From: Polyangiaceae bacterium
GTDB taxonomy: Bacteria > Myxococcota_A > Polyangia > Polyangiales > Polyangiaceae
Assembly: GCA_025353725.1 (NCBI GenBank)
Contig: JANXOF010000061.1
Location: forward strand, 1-64,000
Direction: 5' to 3'
Length of the DNA: 64,000 nucleotides
Shown: positions 25,179-32,869 of the stretch, one piece after another
Layout of the letters: each line of letters starts with the position of its first letter
Numbering within the stretch: position 1 is the first letter of the stretch
The notes under the pieces: model-generated
The model's database searches: none
What the model saw: the letters and a program-made list of their open reading frames with translations, nothing else
What the model was told of the DNA's origin: nothing
Position numbers and translations under genes: made by a program

Positions 25179-26441
25179 ATGATCTCCTCGCTTCTCGGAT
25201 ACGCTTGTCGACAGCGCATCAAAGTATGGGCGGGCCCCCTCTCGCTCGGCCTGGCGCTTGGCGGGTGCTACGTCGGCGTCACGGACCCTACGGGCACGAT
25301 AACGCAAGCCGTGGGGAGTTCACCTCCGCTCGGTCGCGGATACGATCGGGCCCACGAGGCCGTCGCCGCCGACTGCCTTATGTTCCGCCCGTCGGCAGGC
25401 GTACCGGGAGCGAATGGGATTGAATCTAGCTTCGTAGTGACTCTCATAGAGAACCGAGCGCAATTGCGCTCCGCCCTTCACGCCGATGCGACGGCCGCCT
25501 TCGCCGTTTCTCGAGCCGAAGTTTCACTTGTAGACTCCATTGAGTTGAGTGCAAGTCGCATGCATCTCCTGATTGCGGCGTCGGCGAAAGCTCCTCCCAC
25601 GCTTGCCTTAGACCTTTCGCTCGTTCCTGCCGCGCGCGCGGCGTGGGACACGAGCGTCGAACGCTTCAAACGCCTATGCGGCGACGGCTTTGTCGCCAGC
25701 GTCTCCATGGGCGTTGCCTACGGAGCCCTCTTCTCCGTGGAAACCGCCGACGAAGAAGATCGTGACCACCTCTCGTCGCTGCTCTCAAGCCAAACAGCAA
25801 GTGCGGCGCTCGAAAGCCGCTTCGCGTCAACCTTCGACAGCGTGTCACTCGGCCGTAAAGTAGAGGTGCTTAGCGTTCAACGGGGCGGGGCCGGAAGTGA
25901 TCAGACAGGGTGCGAGACCGTGGCATGTGCGATAGCTCGTGCGAAAAATGTCTCCGCGCTGCTCGCGGCGGGTGCTTCTGCCGTCGATGACGTGCACGTC
26001 CAAACCTACCCAATTCTGTCGTCCCTCGGTGATGAGAGCGGCGAAGTGGTTCATGCGCGTCGGCTCGAGACGCTCGCGGCGCTCGACAGAGCCGGTGACG
26101 AAGCGCGCGACGTTCGGGACGTTTTGGAAGACGCGCAAAGCAACCCGGCATTCTTCTTAACGACGAGCCTCGGCGACGTCGAGGGCCGCCTCGCGCGCGT
26201 GCGGGCGCGCGTAGAAGACGTGGAAGCCGCCAAACGAGCGTGCCTCGAAGTGAGCTCTCGCCCGTGCGAAGCAGTTCCCGCGATCTCGCTTCCTACCGCG
26301 CCGGTCGCGAAGCGCGAGTCCCCATGTAGGCGCCTCGCGCTTGCGTGTAGAGCGCAAGACCTCAGTTCGGCATCGGCCGCACTCGTCGAGGCATGCATCG
26401 CCGAACGGGGGCGCCCGATCAACCTGCGCACGTGCCAGTGA
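25179..26441 (+). CDS. Cys-rich lipoprotein B, paralogue of the preceding gene
   Basis: The 420-residue protein has signal/lipobox LSLGLALGGCYVG. It shares with lipoprotein A the segments PPLGRGYDRAHEA, FKRLCGDGFVASVSM, RKVEVLSVQRGGAGSDQTGC, CETVACAIARAKN and the terminus RGRPINLRTCQ. The Gly-Gly of the MACPF-like signature is replaced by GVAYG, so the two copies have diverged in the presumed membrane-inserting part. The gene starts 8 bases after copy A and overlaps the acyltransferase gene by 4 bases. Paralogue pairs of this kind often form two-component surface complexes; this is inference. Confidence 0.55.
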   Translation: MISSLLGYACRQRIKVWAGPLSLGLALGGCYVGVTDPTGTITQAVGSSPPLGRGYDRAHEAVAADCLMFRPSAGVPGANGIESSFVVTLIENRAQLRSALHADATAAFAVSRAEVSLVDSIELSASRMHLLIAASAKAPPTLALDLSLVPAARAAWDTSVERFKRLCGDGFVASVSMGVAYGALFSVETADEEDRDHLSSLLSSQTASAALESRFASTFDSVSLGRKVEVLSVQRGGAGSDQTGCETVACAIARAKNVSALLAAGASAVDDVHVQTYPILSSLGDESGEVVHARRLETLAALDRAGDEARDVRDVLEDAQSNPAFFLTTSLGDVEGRLARVRARVEDVEAAKRACLEVSSRPCEAVPAISLPTAPVAKRESPCRRLALACRAQDLSSASAALVEACIAERGRPINLRTCQ

Positions 26442-27979
26442 AAAAGCTGCTTGCCGTCGTGACCTCCGCCGGGCTTTTGAGGCTCTGCTTTCCCCCCTTC
26501 CACGTGTGGCCGCTGGCTTTCGTCGCGCTCGTTCCACTACTTTTGGTCCTACGACGTTCCCGGGTTTTGGCGTCAACCGCCTACGGGTTTGTCTTCGGGG
26601 CCTCGGCAAATCTGCTTCTTGGGTTTGGTCCGGGGGTCGTCGCGGCGAAGCGATTCGCTCCCCTCTCCACCGTCGAAGCCGTTGGCTTCGTAGTCTGCGT
26701 CCTGACGTTGCAGGGCGTTCGCGAAGCTTTCGCCGCGGGCACGGCTAGCGCCGCCCGCGCCTTTCGCGTTACCGCATACGCCGCGTTTCCGATCTCGTTC
26801 TGCGTCGCTGAACTAGCCATAAGGCCGTGGTTCCCATGGCCTCTCGCGCTTGCCGTGTCGTCGGAGCCCCTCGCCTACAGCGTCGCTCACGCCGGGGGCA
26901 GCGTTCTCGTGTCGACCATTCTCGTCGCGTGTAACGCCGCGATCGCAGCAGGGTACGACCGAATGCTGGCGGGCGACAGACGTGCCGCGAGCCTTACGTT
27001 CGCCGCGTCGCTTTCTTCGTTGCTTCTCCTTTGCGCCTATGGCGCCACGCGTCGATTTCTCTCGAACCACTTCCCTGTCTCGGGGCTAACGAGCGTCGTC
27101 GGCTTATCCCAACCTTCTCGCGAAAGGCGCGGCCAGATTGCACCCTACCTTCAATCCGGCGAGCGGCTGGTCGAGCGAGGTGCCGACCTCCTGGTCTGGA
27201 GCGAATCGAGCACTCCCCAAGGACTTCCCGTAGGCGCACTCGAATCGCTTCTCCGAAAGAAGGGTGATGAAACTCGAAACGCGGGAGTCGTACTCGGCGC
27301 AATCGTCACGGATAAAGACGGACACCATCGAAACGCCGCCCTTTCCTTCGACGAGCGCGGCCGGTTTCAAGACAGGCACGACAAGGTCAATCTTTTTCCT
27401 TTCGGCGAAACCGGCGCCCTCGGGCGTGGGCTTCCGCTGGCGGCGCGCGAGTCTAAAAACTCGATTCCTATCGAAGCCGGGTTTAACGAGGCGCCCATTT
27501 CGGTCGACGCTCATCGCGCGAACCAAAAAGCGCTTATCGCCTTATGCTACGAAGATATCGTCCCGAGCGGTATTTGGTTTGGTCCCGGCAAGAGCGACGC
27601 AGGAGCTTTGTTTGTACTTGCCAACGACAGTTGGTTCGACGGCACCTCAGGAATCGACCTTCACTTCGCTCACGCAAGACTCCGGGCAGTCGAACGCGGA
27701 CGGTTCGTGGTCCGTGCCGCCACGTCCGGAACGTCGGGCATCATTAACCCGCTGGGAGGGGTCGCGTTCCAGTTGCCACGCGACGCGGAGGCGGAAGGGA
27801 TATCGAAGATTCAATGGCTTGATGGCGGCACACTCTACGAACGGGTAGGAGCCTTACCCGCCCTCCTCCTCGGTTTGAGCTTCGCATTCCAAAAGCATCT
27901 AGGTTTTATCTACTCAAAATTGCGTCGCAGGTTGAGGCATCTGAGCCCGACCATCCTTAAACCCGTCAAGGTATCCTGA
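26438..27979 (+). CDS. Apolipoprotein N-acyltransferase homologue (Lnt-like), operon-encoded
   Basis: The 513-residue protein has six or so membrane segments in the first 210 residues and a C-terminal nitrilase-type amidase domain. The Glu-Lys-Cys triad is visible: E in DLLVWSESSTPQG, K in DRHDKVNLFPFGE, C in LIALCYEDIVP. FVLANDSWF is the usual substrate-loop motif. Lnt transfers the third acyl chain to the N-terminal Cys of periplasmic lipoproteins. The GTG start overlaps the stop of lipoprotein B, so it is co-translated with lipoprotein genes rather than sited among housekeeping genes. That suggests a dedicated acylating enzyme for this cassette; the genome would need checking for a separate housekeeping lnt. 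Confidence 0.8.
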   Translation: MKKLLAVVTSAGLLRLCFPPFHVWPLAFVALVPLLLVLRRSRVLASTAYGFVFGASANLLLGFGPGVVAAKRFAPLSTVEAVGFVVCVLTLQGVREAFAAGTASAARAFRVTAYAAFPISFCVAELAIRPWFPWPLALAVSSEPLAYSVAHAGGSVLVSTILVACNAAIAAGYDRMLAGDRRAASLTFAASLSSLLLLCAYGATRRFLSNHFPVSGLTSVVGLSQPSRERRGQIAPYLQSGERLVERGADLLVWSESSTPQGLPVGALESLLRKKGDETRNAGVVLGAIVTDKDGHHRNAALSFDERGRFQDRHDKVNLFPFGETGALGRGLPLAARESKNSIPIEAGFNEAPISVDAHRANQKALIALCYEDIVPSGIWFGPGKSDAGALFVLANDSWFDGTSGIDLHFAHARLRAVERGRFVVRAATSGTSGIINPLGGVAFQLPRDAEAEGISKIQWLDGGTLYERVGALPALLLGLSFAFQKHLGFIYSKLRRRLRHLSPTILKPVKVS

Positions 27980-28698
27980 TGTCAGCAAACAAACTCGTGG
28001 TTATTACACTTTCCTTCGTCGCAATCGGCGCTGGATTGTACGCCGCACGAGGGCGCTTGAGCGCGTTGCCAAGCTCGCTTTCGTTGAGCGCCGCGCAGGT
28101 CAAACTCGAGCTCGCACGCGAGGAACGCGCGAGTGTGCCCGTCGTAACGGCGAACACGAAAGTGCCGTCGAGCGCTGGCACCGCTGTCACGACGGACGAA
28201 GTAGATTCGTTCAGCCGCTCCCGTCGCGCCGTCTTTGACCATGACCCCGTGCTTGCGCGCGTAAAGCAGCTCACGGAGAAGGTATTGCGCACGACCGAGG
28301 AGGAGAGAGAATTGGGCGAGCACTTGTCCGACCGCGATGCGCTGCGTCGCCAATTCGAAGTGCTGTCGGGCAAAGGAGAGACGAACCGCGACGAGACCGT
28401 GGAGCTCCACCGAATGTACGCCATTGACTTCGTAGGTTACGCACTCTCGTGGGAGAACAATCCCGCGCGAGACCACGTAAAGAGCCTTGCCTTGAGTGCC
28501 CTTGGGAAAGAGCTGCCGACGAATACTCCGAAAGACCTTCAGCGTTCGCTCGCCGCGGACAGGACCGAGCTTATCGGGTTGCTCGTCGAGCACGCGCCGA
28601 ATGACGCCACGGCGTTGCGCGAAAGCGTGAAAGGCACACGTCTCGAGAATCTCTACGAACGCGCGACCGCGCGCATTGTGGCACTTGGAAAGCGTTAG
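27979..28698 (+). CDS. Membrane-anchored protein of unknown function
   Basis: The 239-residue protein has one N-terminal membrane segment (LVVITLSFVAIGAGLYAA) and no lipobox, then a charged, helical soluble part (VKQLTEKVLRTTEEERELGEHL, LYERATARIVALGK). The ATG overlaps the Lnt-like stop by one base (TGATG), so it is the last gene of the lipoprotein operon. No domain is recognised. Its position suggests an inner-membrane partner of the lipoproteins or of the acyltransferase. Confidence 0.5.
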   Translation: MSANKLVVITLSFVAIGAGLYAARGRLSALPSSLSLSAAQVKLELAREERASVPVVTANTKVPSSAGTAVTTDEVDSFSRSRRAVFDHDPVLARVKQLTEKVLRTTEEERELGEHLSDRDALRRQFEVLSGKGETNRDETVELHRMYAIDFVGYALSWENNPARDHVKSLALSALGKELPTNTPKDLQRSLAADRTELIGLLVEHAPNDATALRESVKGTRLENLYERATARIVALGKR

Positions 28699-28726
28699 CA
28701 AAACCGCAAATAGCGTCGACTGGGCA

Positions 28727-28741
28727 CCCCTGGAGTAGGGG
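28727..28741 (+). terminator. Short hairpin between convergent genes
   Basis: CCCCT (28727-28731) pairs with AGGGG (28737-28741) in the 64-base gap between two convergent operons. It is short and lacks a U-tract. It is listed because the position is right for a shared terminator. Confidence 0.25.
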
Positions 28742-28762
28742 CCTACCCGTACACCTCCGCCG

Positions 28763-30145
28763 TCACTCTGCAGCGACCATCCCACGCTCGAGCCGCCGGT
28801 CGACGACCTTACGGTGAACGCCGAGCAGACGCGCCGCGGCACTCTTATTGCCATTCGATAAGCGAATCGCTTCGTCAATGAGCGCGTTTTCGGCGAGCTG
28901 CAATTTGTCACCGTCAGGAAGGCGAAGAACCGCCTTCGCGAGCTCGAACAGGTCTGACGCCTCTTCGCGTTCGCGCGCCTTCTTCCCACCAAGAAGGGCC
29001 GGAAGCACTGACGCGGAAATCACGGTTTCAGTGACAAATACGGCAATCCTGTCAATCGCATTTCGAAGCTGCCTAACGTTGCCAGGCCACGGCGACGCAC
29101 AAAGGAGCTCGACCGCCTCGGCGGTGAACCGCATCGGTCGACTCTGTTGAGCAACGAAGTGCGCGACGAGGGCCGGGATGTCTTCACGGTGAGCCTCGAG
29201 CGACGGAACGCTCACTTCGAGAACAGCAAGGCGGTAGTAGAGGTCTTCGCGGAACATCGTTTGCGCGACGCGGGCTTCTAAATCGGTATGCGTAGCGGCC
29301 ACGACGCGACCCTCAAACCGACGCGCCGTCGACGACCCGAGAGGCCGAAACGTGCCGTCTTCGAGTACGCGGAGGAGCTTGGCCTGCAGCTCCATGGGTA
29401 GCTCAGCGATCTCGTCGAGAAACAGCGTTCCTTTTCGCACCGCTGAGAAAAAACCGTCCTGCTTTCGATCGGCCCCCGTAAAGGCACCCCGCTCATGACC
29501 AAACAGTTGCGACTCAATCAGCGAGGGCGGAAATGCCCCACAATTCAAATCGAGCAGTGGTTCGTCGGGGCTCCCGCCGAGAGCGTGAATGGCGCGCACG
29601 GCAAGCTCCTTCCCGGCGCCCGTCGGACCGGTGACGAGCACTGGACGGTCAGACACGGAGACGCGCTGAATCATCTCACGGAGCCTCTGCATGGCCACCG
29701 ACATACCGACCAACGCCGCCATCGGCTCGGACGGACGGCGCGCGCGGAGAGTAATGACCTCGCGTTCCAGCGCGCGCTTCTCCAAAATCCCGCGCAAGAC
29801 GGGCAACACCATCTCGTCGCTCAGTTCGTCTTTGAGAATATAATCAAACGCGCCGAGGCGCATCGCAGCTCGAACCTCTGCGATATCATTCGAACCGCTT
29901 ACGACGATGGGAACCGTGCGGCCGGCGGCGCGAATTTCGGCGACCAAGTCCAGGCCCTGGCGCTCGCCCGCGCTCGGGTCAAGACGAAGGTCGATGAGCG
30001 CGATGTCGACGTCGTCGGCCGCGAGCAGTTCTCTCGCAGAGGTCGCTGAGCTGCACTCGACCACAGTGACGTTGCCGAGCTGCCGCAGGATGCGCTTGAG
30101 CGTCTGGCGCGCGCCCGCCTCGTCGTCGATGATAAGAATCTTCAT
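28763..30145 (-). CDS. NtrC-family sigma-54-dependent response regulator
   Basis: The 460-residue protein has three parts. A receiver (1-120) shows MKILIIDDE, ALIDLRLD with the phosphorylated Asp, and the Lys of YILKDEL. An AAA+ sigma-54 activator core (about 140-375) has Walker A GPTGAGKE, the RNAP-contact GAFTGA loop in FGHERGAFTGADRK, LFLDEIAELP and FREDLYYRL. A Fis-type helix-turn-helix (about 415-455) reads NKSAAARLLGVHRKVVDRRL. It would activate RpoN promoters after phosphorylation. Its start overlaps the stop of the histidine kinase gene, so it is a clear cognate pair. Targets are not evident; the converging lipoprotein operon is one possibility. Confidence 0.9.
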   Translation of the reverse strand: MKILIIDDEAGARQTLKRILRQLGNVTVVECSSATSARELLAADDVDIALIDLRLDPSAGERQGLDLVAEIRAAGRTVPIVVSGSNDIAEVRAAMRLGAFDYILKDELSDEMVLPVLRGILEKRALEREVITLRARRPSEPMAALVGMSVAMQRLREMIQRVSVSDRPVLVTGPTGAGKELAVRAIHALGGSPDEPLLDLNCGAFPPSLIESQLFGHERGAFTGADRKQDGFFSAVRKGTLFLDEIAELPMELQAKLLRVLEDGTFRPLGSSTARRFEGRVVAATHTDLEARVAQTMFREDLYYRLAVLEVSVPSLEAHREDIPALVAHFVAQQSRPMRFTAEAVELLCASPWPGNVRQLRNAIDRIAVFVTETVISASVLPALLGGKKAREREEASDLFELAKAVLRLPDGDKLQLAENALIDEAIRLSNGNKSAAARLLGVHRKVVDRRLERGMVAAE

Positions 30146-30870
30146 GAGGGCCCCGCTTTCTCTCCCGTGGCTTCGTCAATCGGCAGAGCGACGTGGAAGG
30201 AGGTCTGCCCCTCCTGTCGCGCATGAGTCAACGCCCAACCGCATGTCCGGGCAATCCGTAGCGCGATGGCGAGCCCCGTGCCTGCGCCGTCGGGGGCTAG
30301 CGAGGCAAACGGGCGGAACAAGTCGGGGAGCCTCGAGCGTGGTACGCCGTGGCCGCTATCGCACACGTCAAGCCACACGTGAGCGTCACTCACGGTCATG
30401 CGTACGGAAACCCGACCGATAGGGCCCGCTGCGGCGACGGCGTTCCTCACGAGGACACCAACGAGAACGGCGAACGAGCGTGCGTCGACTGTGAGGGTCA
30501 GGTTCTCAGGGACGTCGACCTCGACGGCGTGCGTAGTCGCCGCACGGAGGGCTCGAAGCAGGAGAGGGCGCACGACGACTGTCATGCGTGGCCGCTCGCG
30601 GAGCTGTACGCGGCGCATTGCAGAAAGGAGGCGCCGAAGCCGTTCCGCTTCCTCGCGTGCGGCGTCGAGCTCTTCGCCGTCGATCGCATCGCCCGCGGCG
30701 AGCGCTCGCGCGAGGCCCTCAAAGTAAACAGTAGGCCCAGCAAGGTCGTGAGCTAAGTCGGCGGCCATCGCACCGACCGCCGTTCGCTTCTCTGTTTCAA
30801 GCCAGTCGGCGGCTTCGGCCCACGCGTCGGGCTCGCACCGGCCCCCCGCATCGGCGCTCTCTGCTTTCAT
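30142..30870 (-). CDS. Soluble sensor histidine kinase paired with the NtrC-type regulator
   Basis: The 242-residue minimal kinase has no membrane segment or recognised sensor domain; only about 30 residues precede the H-box AADLAHDLAGPTVYFEG. The ATPase part has a diverged N-box VRNAVAAAGPIG, DVCDSGHGVP (G1) and DGAGTGLAIALRIA (G2). The stop codon overlaps the regulator start (ATGA). The lack of an input domain means the signal must come through a partner protein. Confidence 0.8.
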   Translation of the reverse strand: MKAESADAGGRCEPDAWAEAADWLETEKRTAVGAMAADLAHDLAGPTVYFEGLARALAAGDAIDGEELDAAREEAERLRRLLSAMRRVQLRERPRMTVVVRPLLLRALRAATTHAVEVDVPENLTLTVDARSFAVLVGVLVRNAVAAAGPIGRVSVRMTVSDAHVWLDVCDSGHGVPRSRLPDLFRPFASLAPDGAGTGLAIALRIARTCGWALTHARQEGQTSFHVALPIDEATGEKAGPS

Positions 30871-31192
30871 TCCGAAACCTCTACTTCAGCCGACTTTCTT
30901 CCTACGGAATCCGGCGAAACACAACCGCAGCATGCTCGGACGAGCGGTGAACTCCGGCCGGCCCCGAGCGAGTGGCCGTCGAGCTGGATCGAAGATCCCT
31001 CAGCTCGACCCCTCTTACGTTTCCCGGCGCTCCTTTTCGCCCGCGTTTTGCCTGCCTGCACGGTCTCTAAAGCGAAGACCTACGCGGCGCGACACTTGCG
31101 TGCGCGTCGTTCGACCACCGACGCACGGCGCATCGCAAGAAGCGGTGCGCTTCCCACTCTCGAACTGCAACGACCACAACGGAAATCAGACG

Positions 31193-31357
31193 ATGCACTC
31201 CAGGCGCCAACTCTTCGCTATGCCGGAGGTCTCGCGGTTCTTTCGACGGGATGTGCCGAACCCGCCGACGCGGAGCAGACGGGCTTGGAGTCGGTCGTCG
31301 AAGACTCTTCCGCTTTCCCGGGCGCGTTGCGTTCCGAGGGTCGCCTTATCGTGCCAG
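31193..31357 (+). pseudogene. Lipoprotein, 5' part only, with a one-base frameshift and cut by the repeat
   Basis: ATG 31193 opens MHSRRQLFA, then the frame loses coding character. Adding one base near 31215 joins it to YAGGLAVLSTGCAEPADA in the next frame, a textbook lipobox (LSTGC) with an Ala/Asp/Glu linker. The continuation runs TGLESVVEDSSAFPGALRS and stops being unique sequence at repeat copy 4. So this gene is damaged twice: a missing base in the signal peptide and loss of the whole mature domain. Confidence 0.5.
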
Positions 31358-31464
31358 ATCGGTCGGTATTCCGCTGGGACTGGAACTTTCTGCAACGATC
31401 GTCGTGAATTGCGCGTTACGTCTTCTCTCGGCTTCCGCCTTGACCGTTTGCGCTACCTATTCGC
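31358..31464 (+). repeat. 107-bp dispersed repeat, copy 4 (lipoprotein | TrpC junction)
   Basis: Full-length copy in the same orientation as the other three, directly followed by a second partial unit. It shares the left flank gccag with copy 3. Confidence 0.95.
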
Positions 31465-31538
31465 TGCAACGATCGTCGTGAATTGCGCGTTACGTCTTCT
31501 CTCGGCTTCCGCCTTGACCGTTTGCGCTACCTACTCGC
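31465..31538 (+). repeat. 74-bp tandem partial unit of the dispersed repeat
   Basis: The unit repeats from tgcaacgatcgtcgtgaatt to the right end, with one change (ctactcgc for ctattcgc). Because 74 is not a multiple of three, the frame opened by the first internal GTG (31404) closes at the TGA of this second unit (31479-31481), and a second GTG (31478) opens the frame that runs into the TrpC fragment. Confidence 0.95.
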
Positions 31539-31720
31539 TTGCCGCGATCCATGACAAACGCATTGCGCTTTACCTCTCTGGACTCAAGCGGCCTGACGAC
31601 GTGGAGCGCATTGCCCGGACGCGCGCCCACGCCGCGCTCGTAGGCGAGACACTCATGCGGGAGGACGACCCTCGCCCACGCCTCGTCGCCTTGGTGCAGG
31701 CAACGCGTACTTTGCCATAA
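31539..31720 (+). pseudogene. trpC: Indole-3-glycerol-phosphate synthase (TrpC), C-terminal piece
   Basis: About 60 residues read LYLSGLKRPDDVERIARTRA and HAALVGETLMREDDPRPRLV. This is the last beta-alpha unit of the TrpC TIM barrel: the phosphate-binding SGI/L loop and the GxLVGExLMR helix. Nothing of the first four-fifths of the enzyme precedes it, only the repeat. The intact trpC, if there is one, must be elsewhere. Confidence 0.75.
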
Positions 31721-31859
31721 AGTAATCGACAAGCGCGGCGGTTACCTACCCCTCGCGAGTGCGACACGTGGGCGATGCAGCGCGATCGAATTTCAAGACG
31801 ACCCCGCACGTAGGCAGATAGCCTCTAGCCCTACCTTCGCAGATTGCGAAGCCTCTGAG

Positions 31860-32033
31860 CTACGAAGCCGCATGATTCGTGGGGCGTCGGCGTCGAGCTG
31901 GCTTAGCAGAGTTAAGTGCTGGAAACCATCGTACGAGCGCGAAGACCTCGACGGCTTTCTTCTGCCACGGCGTGATGTCCGGCGGGATGAGCCAGGTGCG
32001 CGGCCGCCCCATCCCGGCTTGGGTCGTCCGCAC
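31860..32033 (-). pseudogene. Short unidentified ORF or gene remnant
   Basis: In the 440-base gap between the TrpC fragment and the next gene, a minus-strand frame of 57 residues contains AGMGRPRTWLIPPDITPWQ and KKAVEVFALVRWFPA. It has coding-like composition, but no family is recognised and the start (GTG 32033) is uncertain. It could be another displaced fragment. The rest of the gap holds nothing I can identify. Confidence 0.25.
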
Positions 32034-32157
32034 TTCTATTCGTCATCGCATCATGGAGCGCGACGACTTCGCTGGCGCGCGGAAAGGTGTCGGTCGCCGC
32101 GGACGCAGTACGATGGCCAGCCTGCTCGACGAGGGCACGCCTGCGGCCAATGCGGTC

Positions 32158-32820
32158 CTACGGGCTCCAGAGCTTCGAGGATGTCGGCGACGTTGGTGAC
32201 CGCGGTAGCGACGATTCTGCGCTCGAGGACCCGCGAACCTCCTCCATGGTTACCGGCGTCGCCGTGCGCTCAGAGCCGAGATAGACCGTGGGAAACTGAG
32301 CGCGCTTTGGCGTTCCTCGGGCTCCAGTAGCTCCGGAAGGTTCCGAGGCCTTCGTGGGAGGCTCTCCAAGTAGGCCGACGTCGCCTTCGCCACGATTCTC
32401 ATCGACGAGCTGCCACGTTCCGTCGAAGTCGTGCCACTTTTGCTTGAGGGTTGTGACGCGTAAGTCGCCCTCATTGGCGCGGTACCACGAGACTTTCACC
32501 GACGTCTCCGCGTCGCTAGGGCCCTTCATTTTCAGCCCCGTGACGTCGTAGTCCGCCACGCGGATCTCATTTCCCCAGGCCTTCCGGCGCTCGAAAAACG
32601 GATCGCGAGCTTTTGGGGCGACGCGCTCAGCGGCCAGTTCCATGCGGCCGAATCGTGCGTTGAGATTGAGCTCGAGAGCTGCCTCTTGCGCGCGAGCCGG
32701 CTTCGACTGACCTCCGAGCTGGCACGATGTGGTGAGCAGAGCAACAGCCGCGAAAAGTGTCAAAGGCGCGACCCCCGAGCGTGCGAAGGAGGCCGGGAGC
32801 GAGGCAAAGCGCATGCGCAT
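32158..32820 (-). CDS. Lipoprotein of unknown function
   Basis: From the ATG at 32820 the 220-residue protein has a signal peptide with lipobox FAAVALLTTSCQLGG. A mature domain follows with RFGRMELAAERVAPKARDPF, EIRVADYDVTGLKMKG and WYRANEGDLRVTTLKQKW, alternating strands like a small periplasmic beta-domain. The C-terminal 60 residues are low-complexity Ser/Thr/Pro/Gly. It lies 49 bases downstream of the large peptidase/barrel gene on the same strand and probably shares its transcript, which suggests an outer-membrane accessory protein. Confidence 0.6.
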   Translation of the reverse strand: MRMRFASLPASFARSGVAPLTLFAAVALLTTSCQLGGQSKPARAQEAALELNLNARFGRMELAAERVAPKARDPFFERRKAWGNEIRVADYDVTGLKMKGPSDAETSVKVSWYRANEGDLRVTTLKQKWHDFDGTWQLVDENRGEGDVGLLGEPPTKASEPSGATGARGTPKRAQFPTVYLGSERTATPVTMEEVRGSSSAESSLPRSPTSPTSSKLWSP

Positions 32821-32869
32821 GGCACGACCGTAACCAGAGTCCCGGGCGCGTGGCCAACTTCGAAGAAGG

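Noticed and set aside
31358-31538. CRISPR-like repeat
   Set aside because: Only one and a half directly adjacent units without spacers; the other copies are kilobases apart inside genes.
31872-32330. Plus-strand frames over the 31.9-32.3 kb gap
   Set aside because: They overlap the minus-strand lipoprotein and lack domains; the minus-strand remnant there is slightly better supported.
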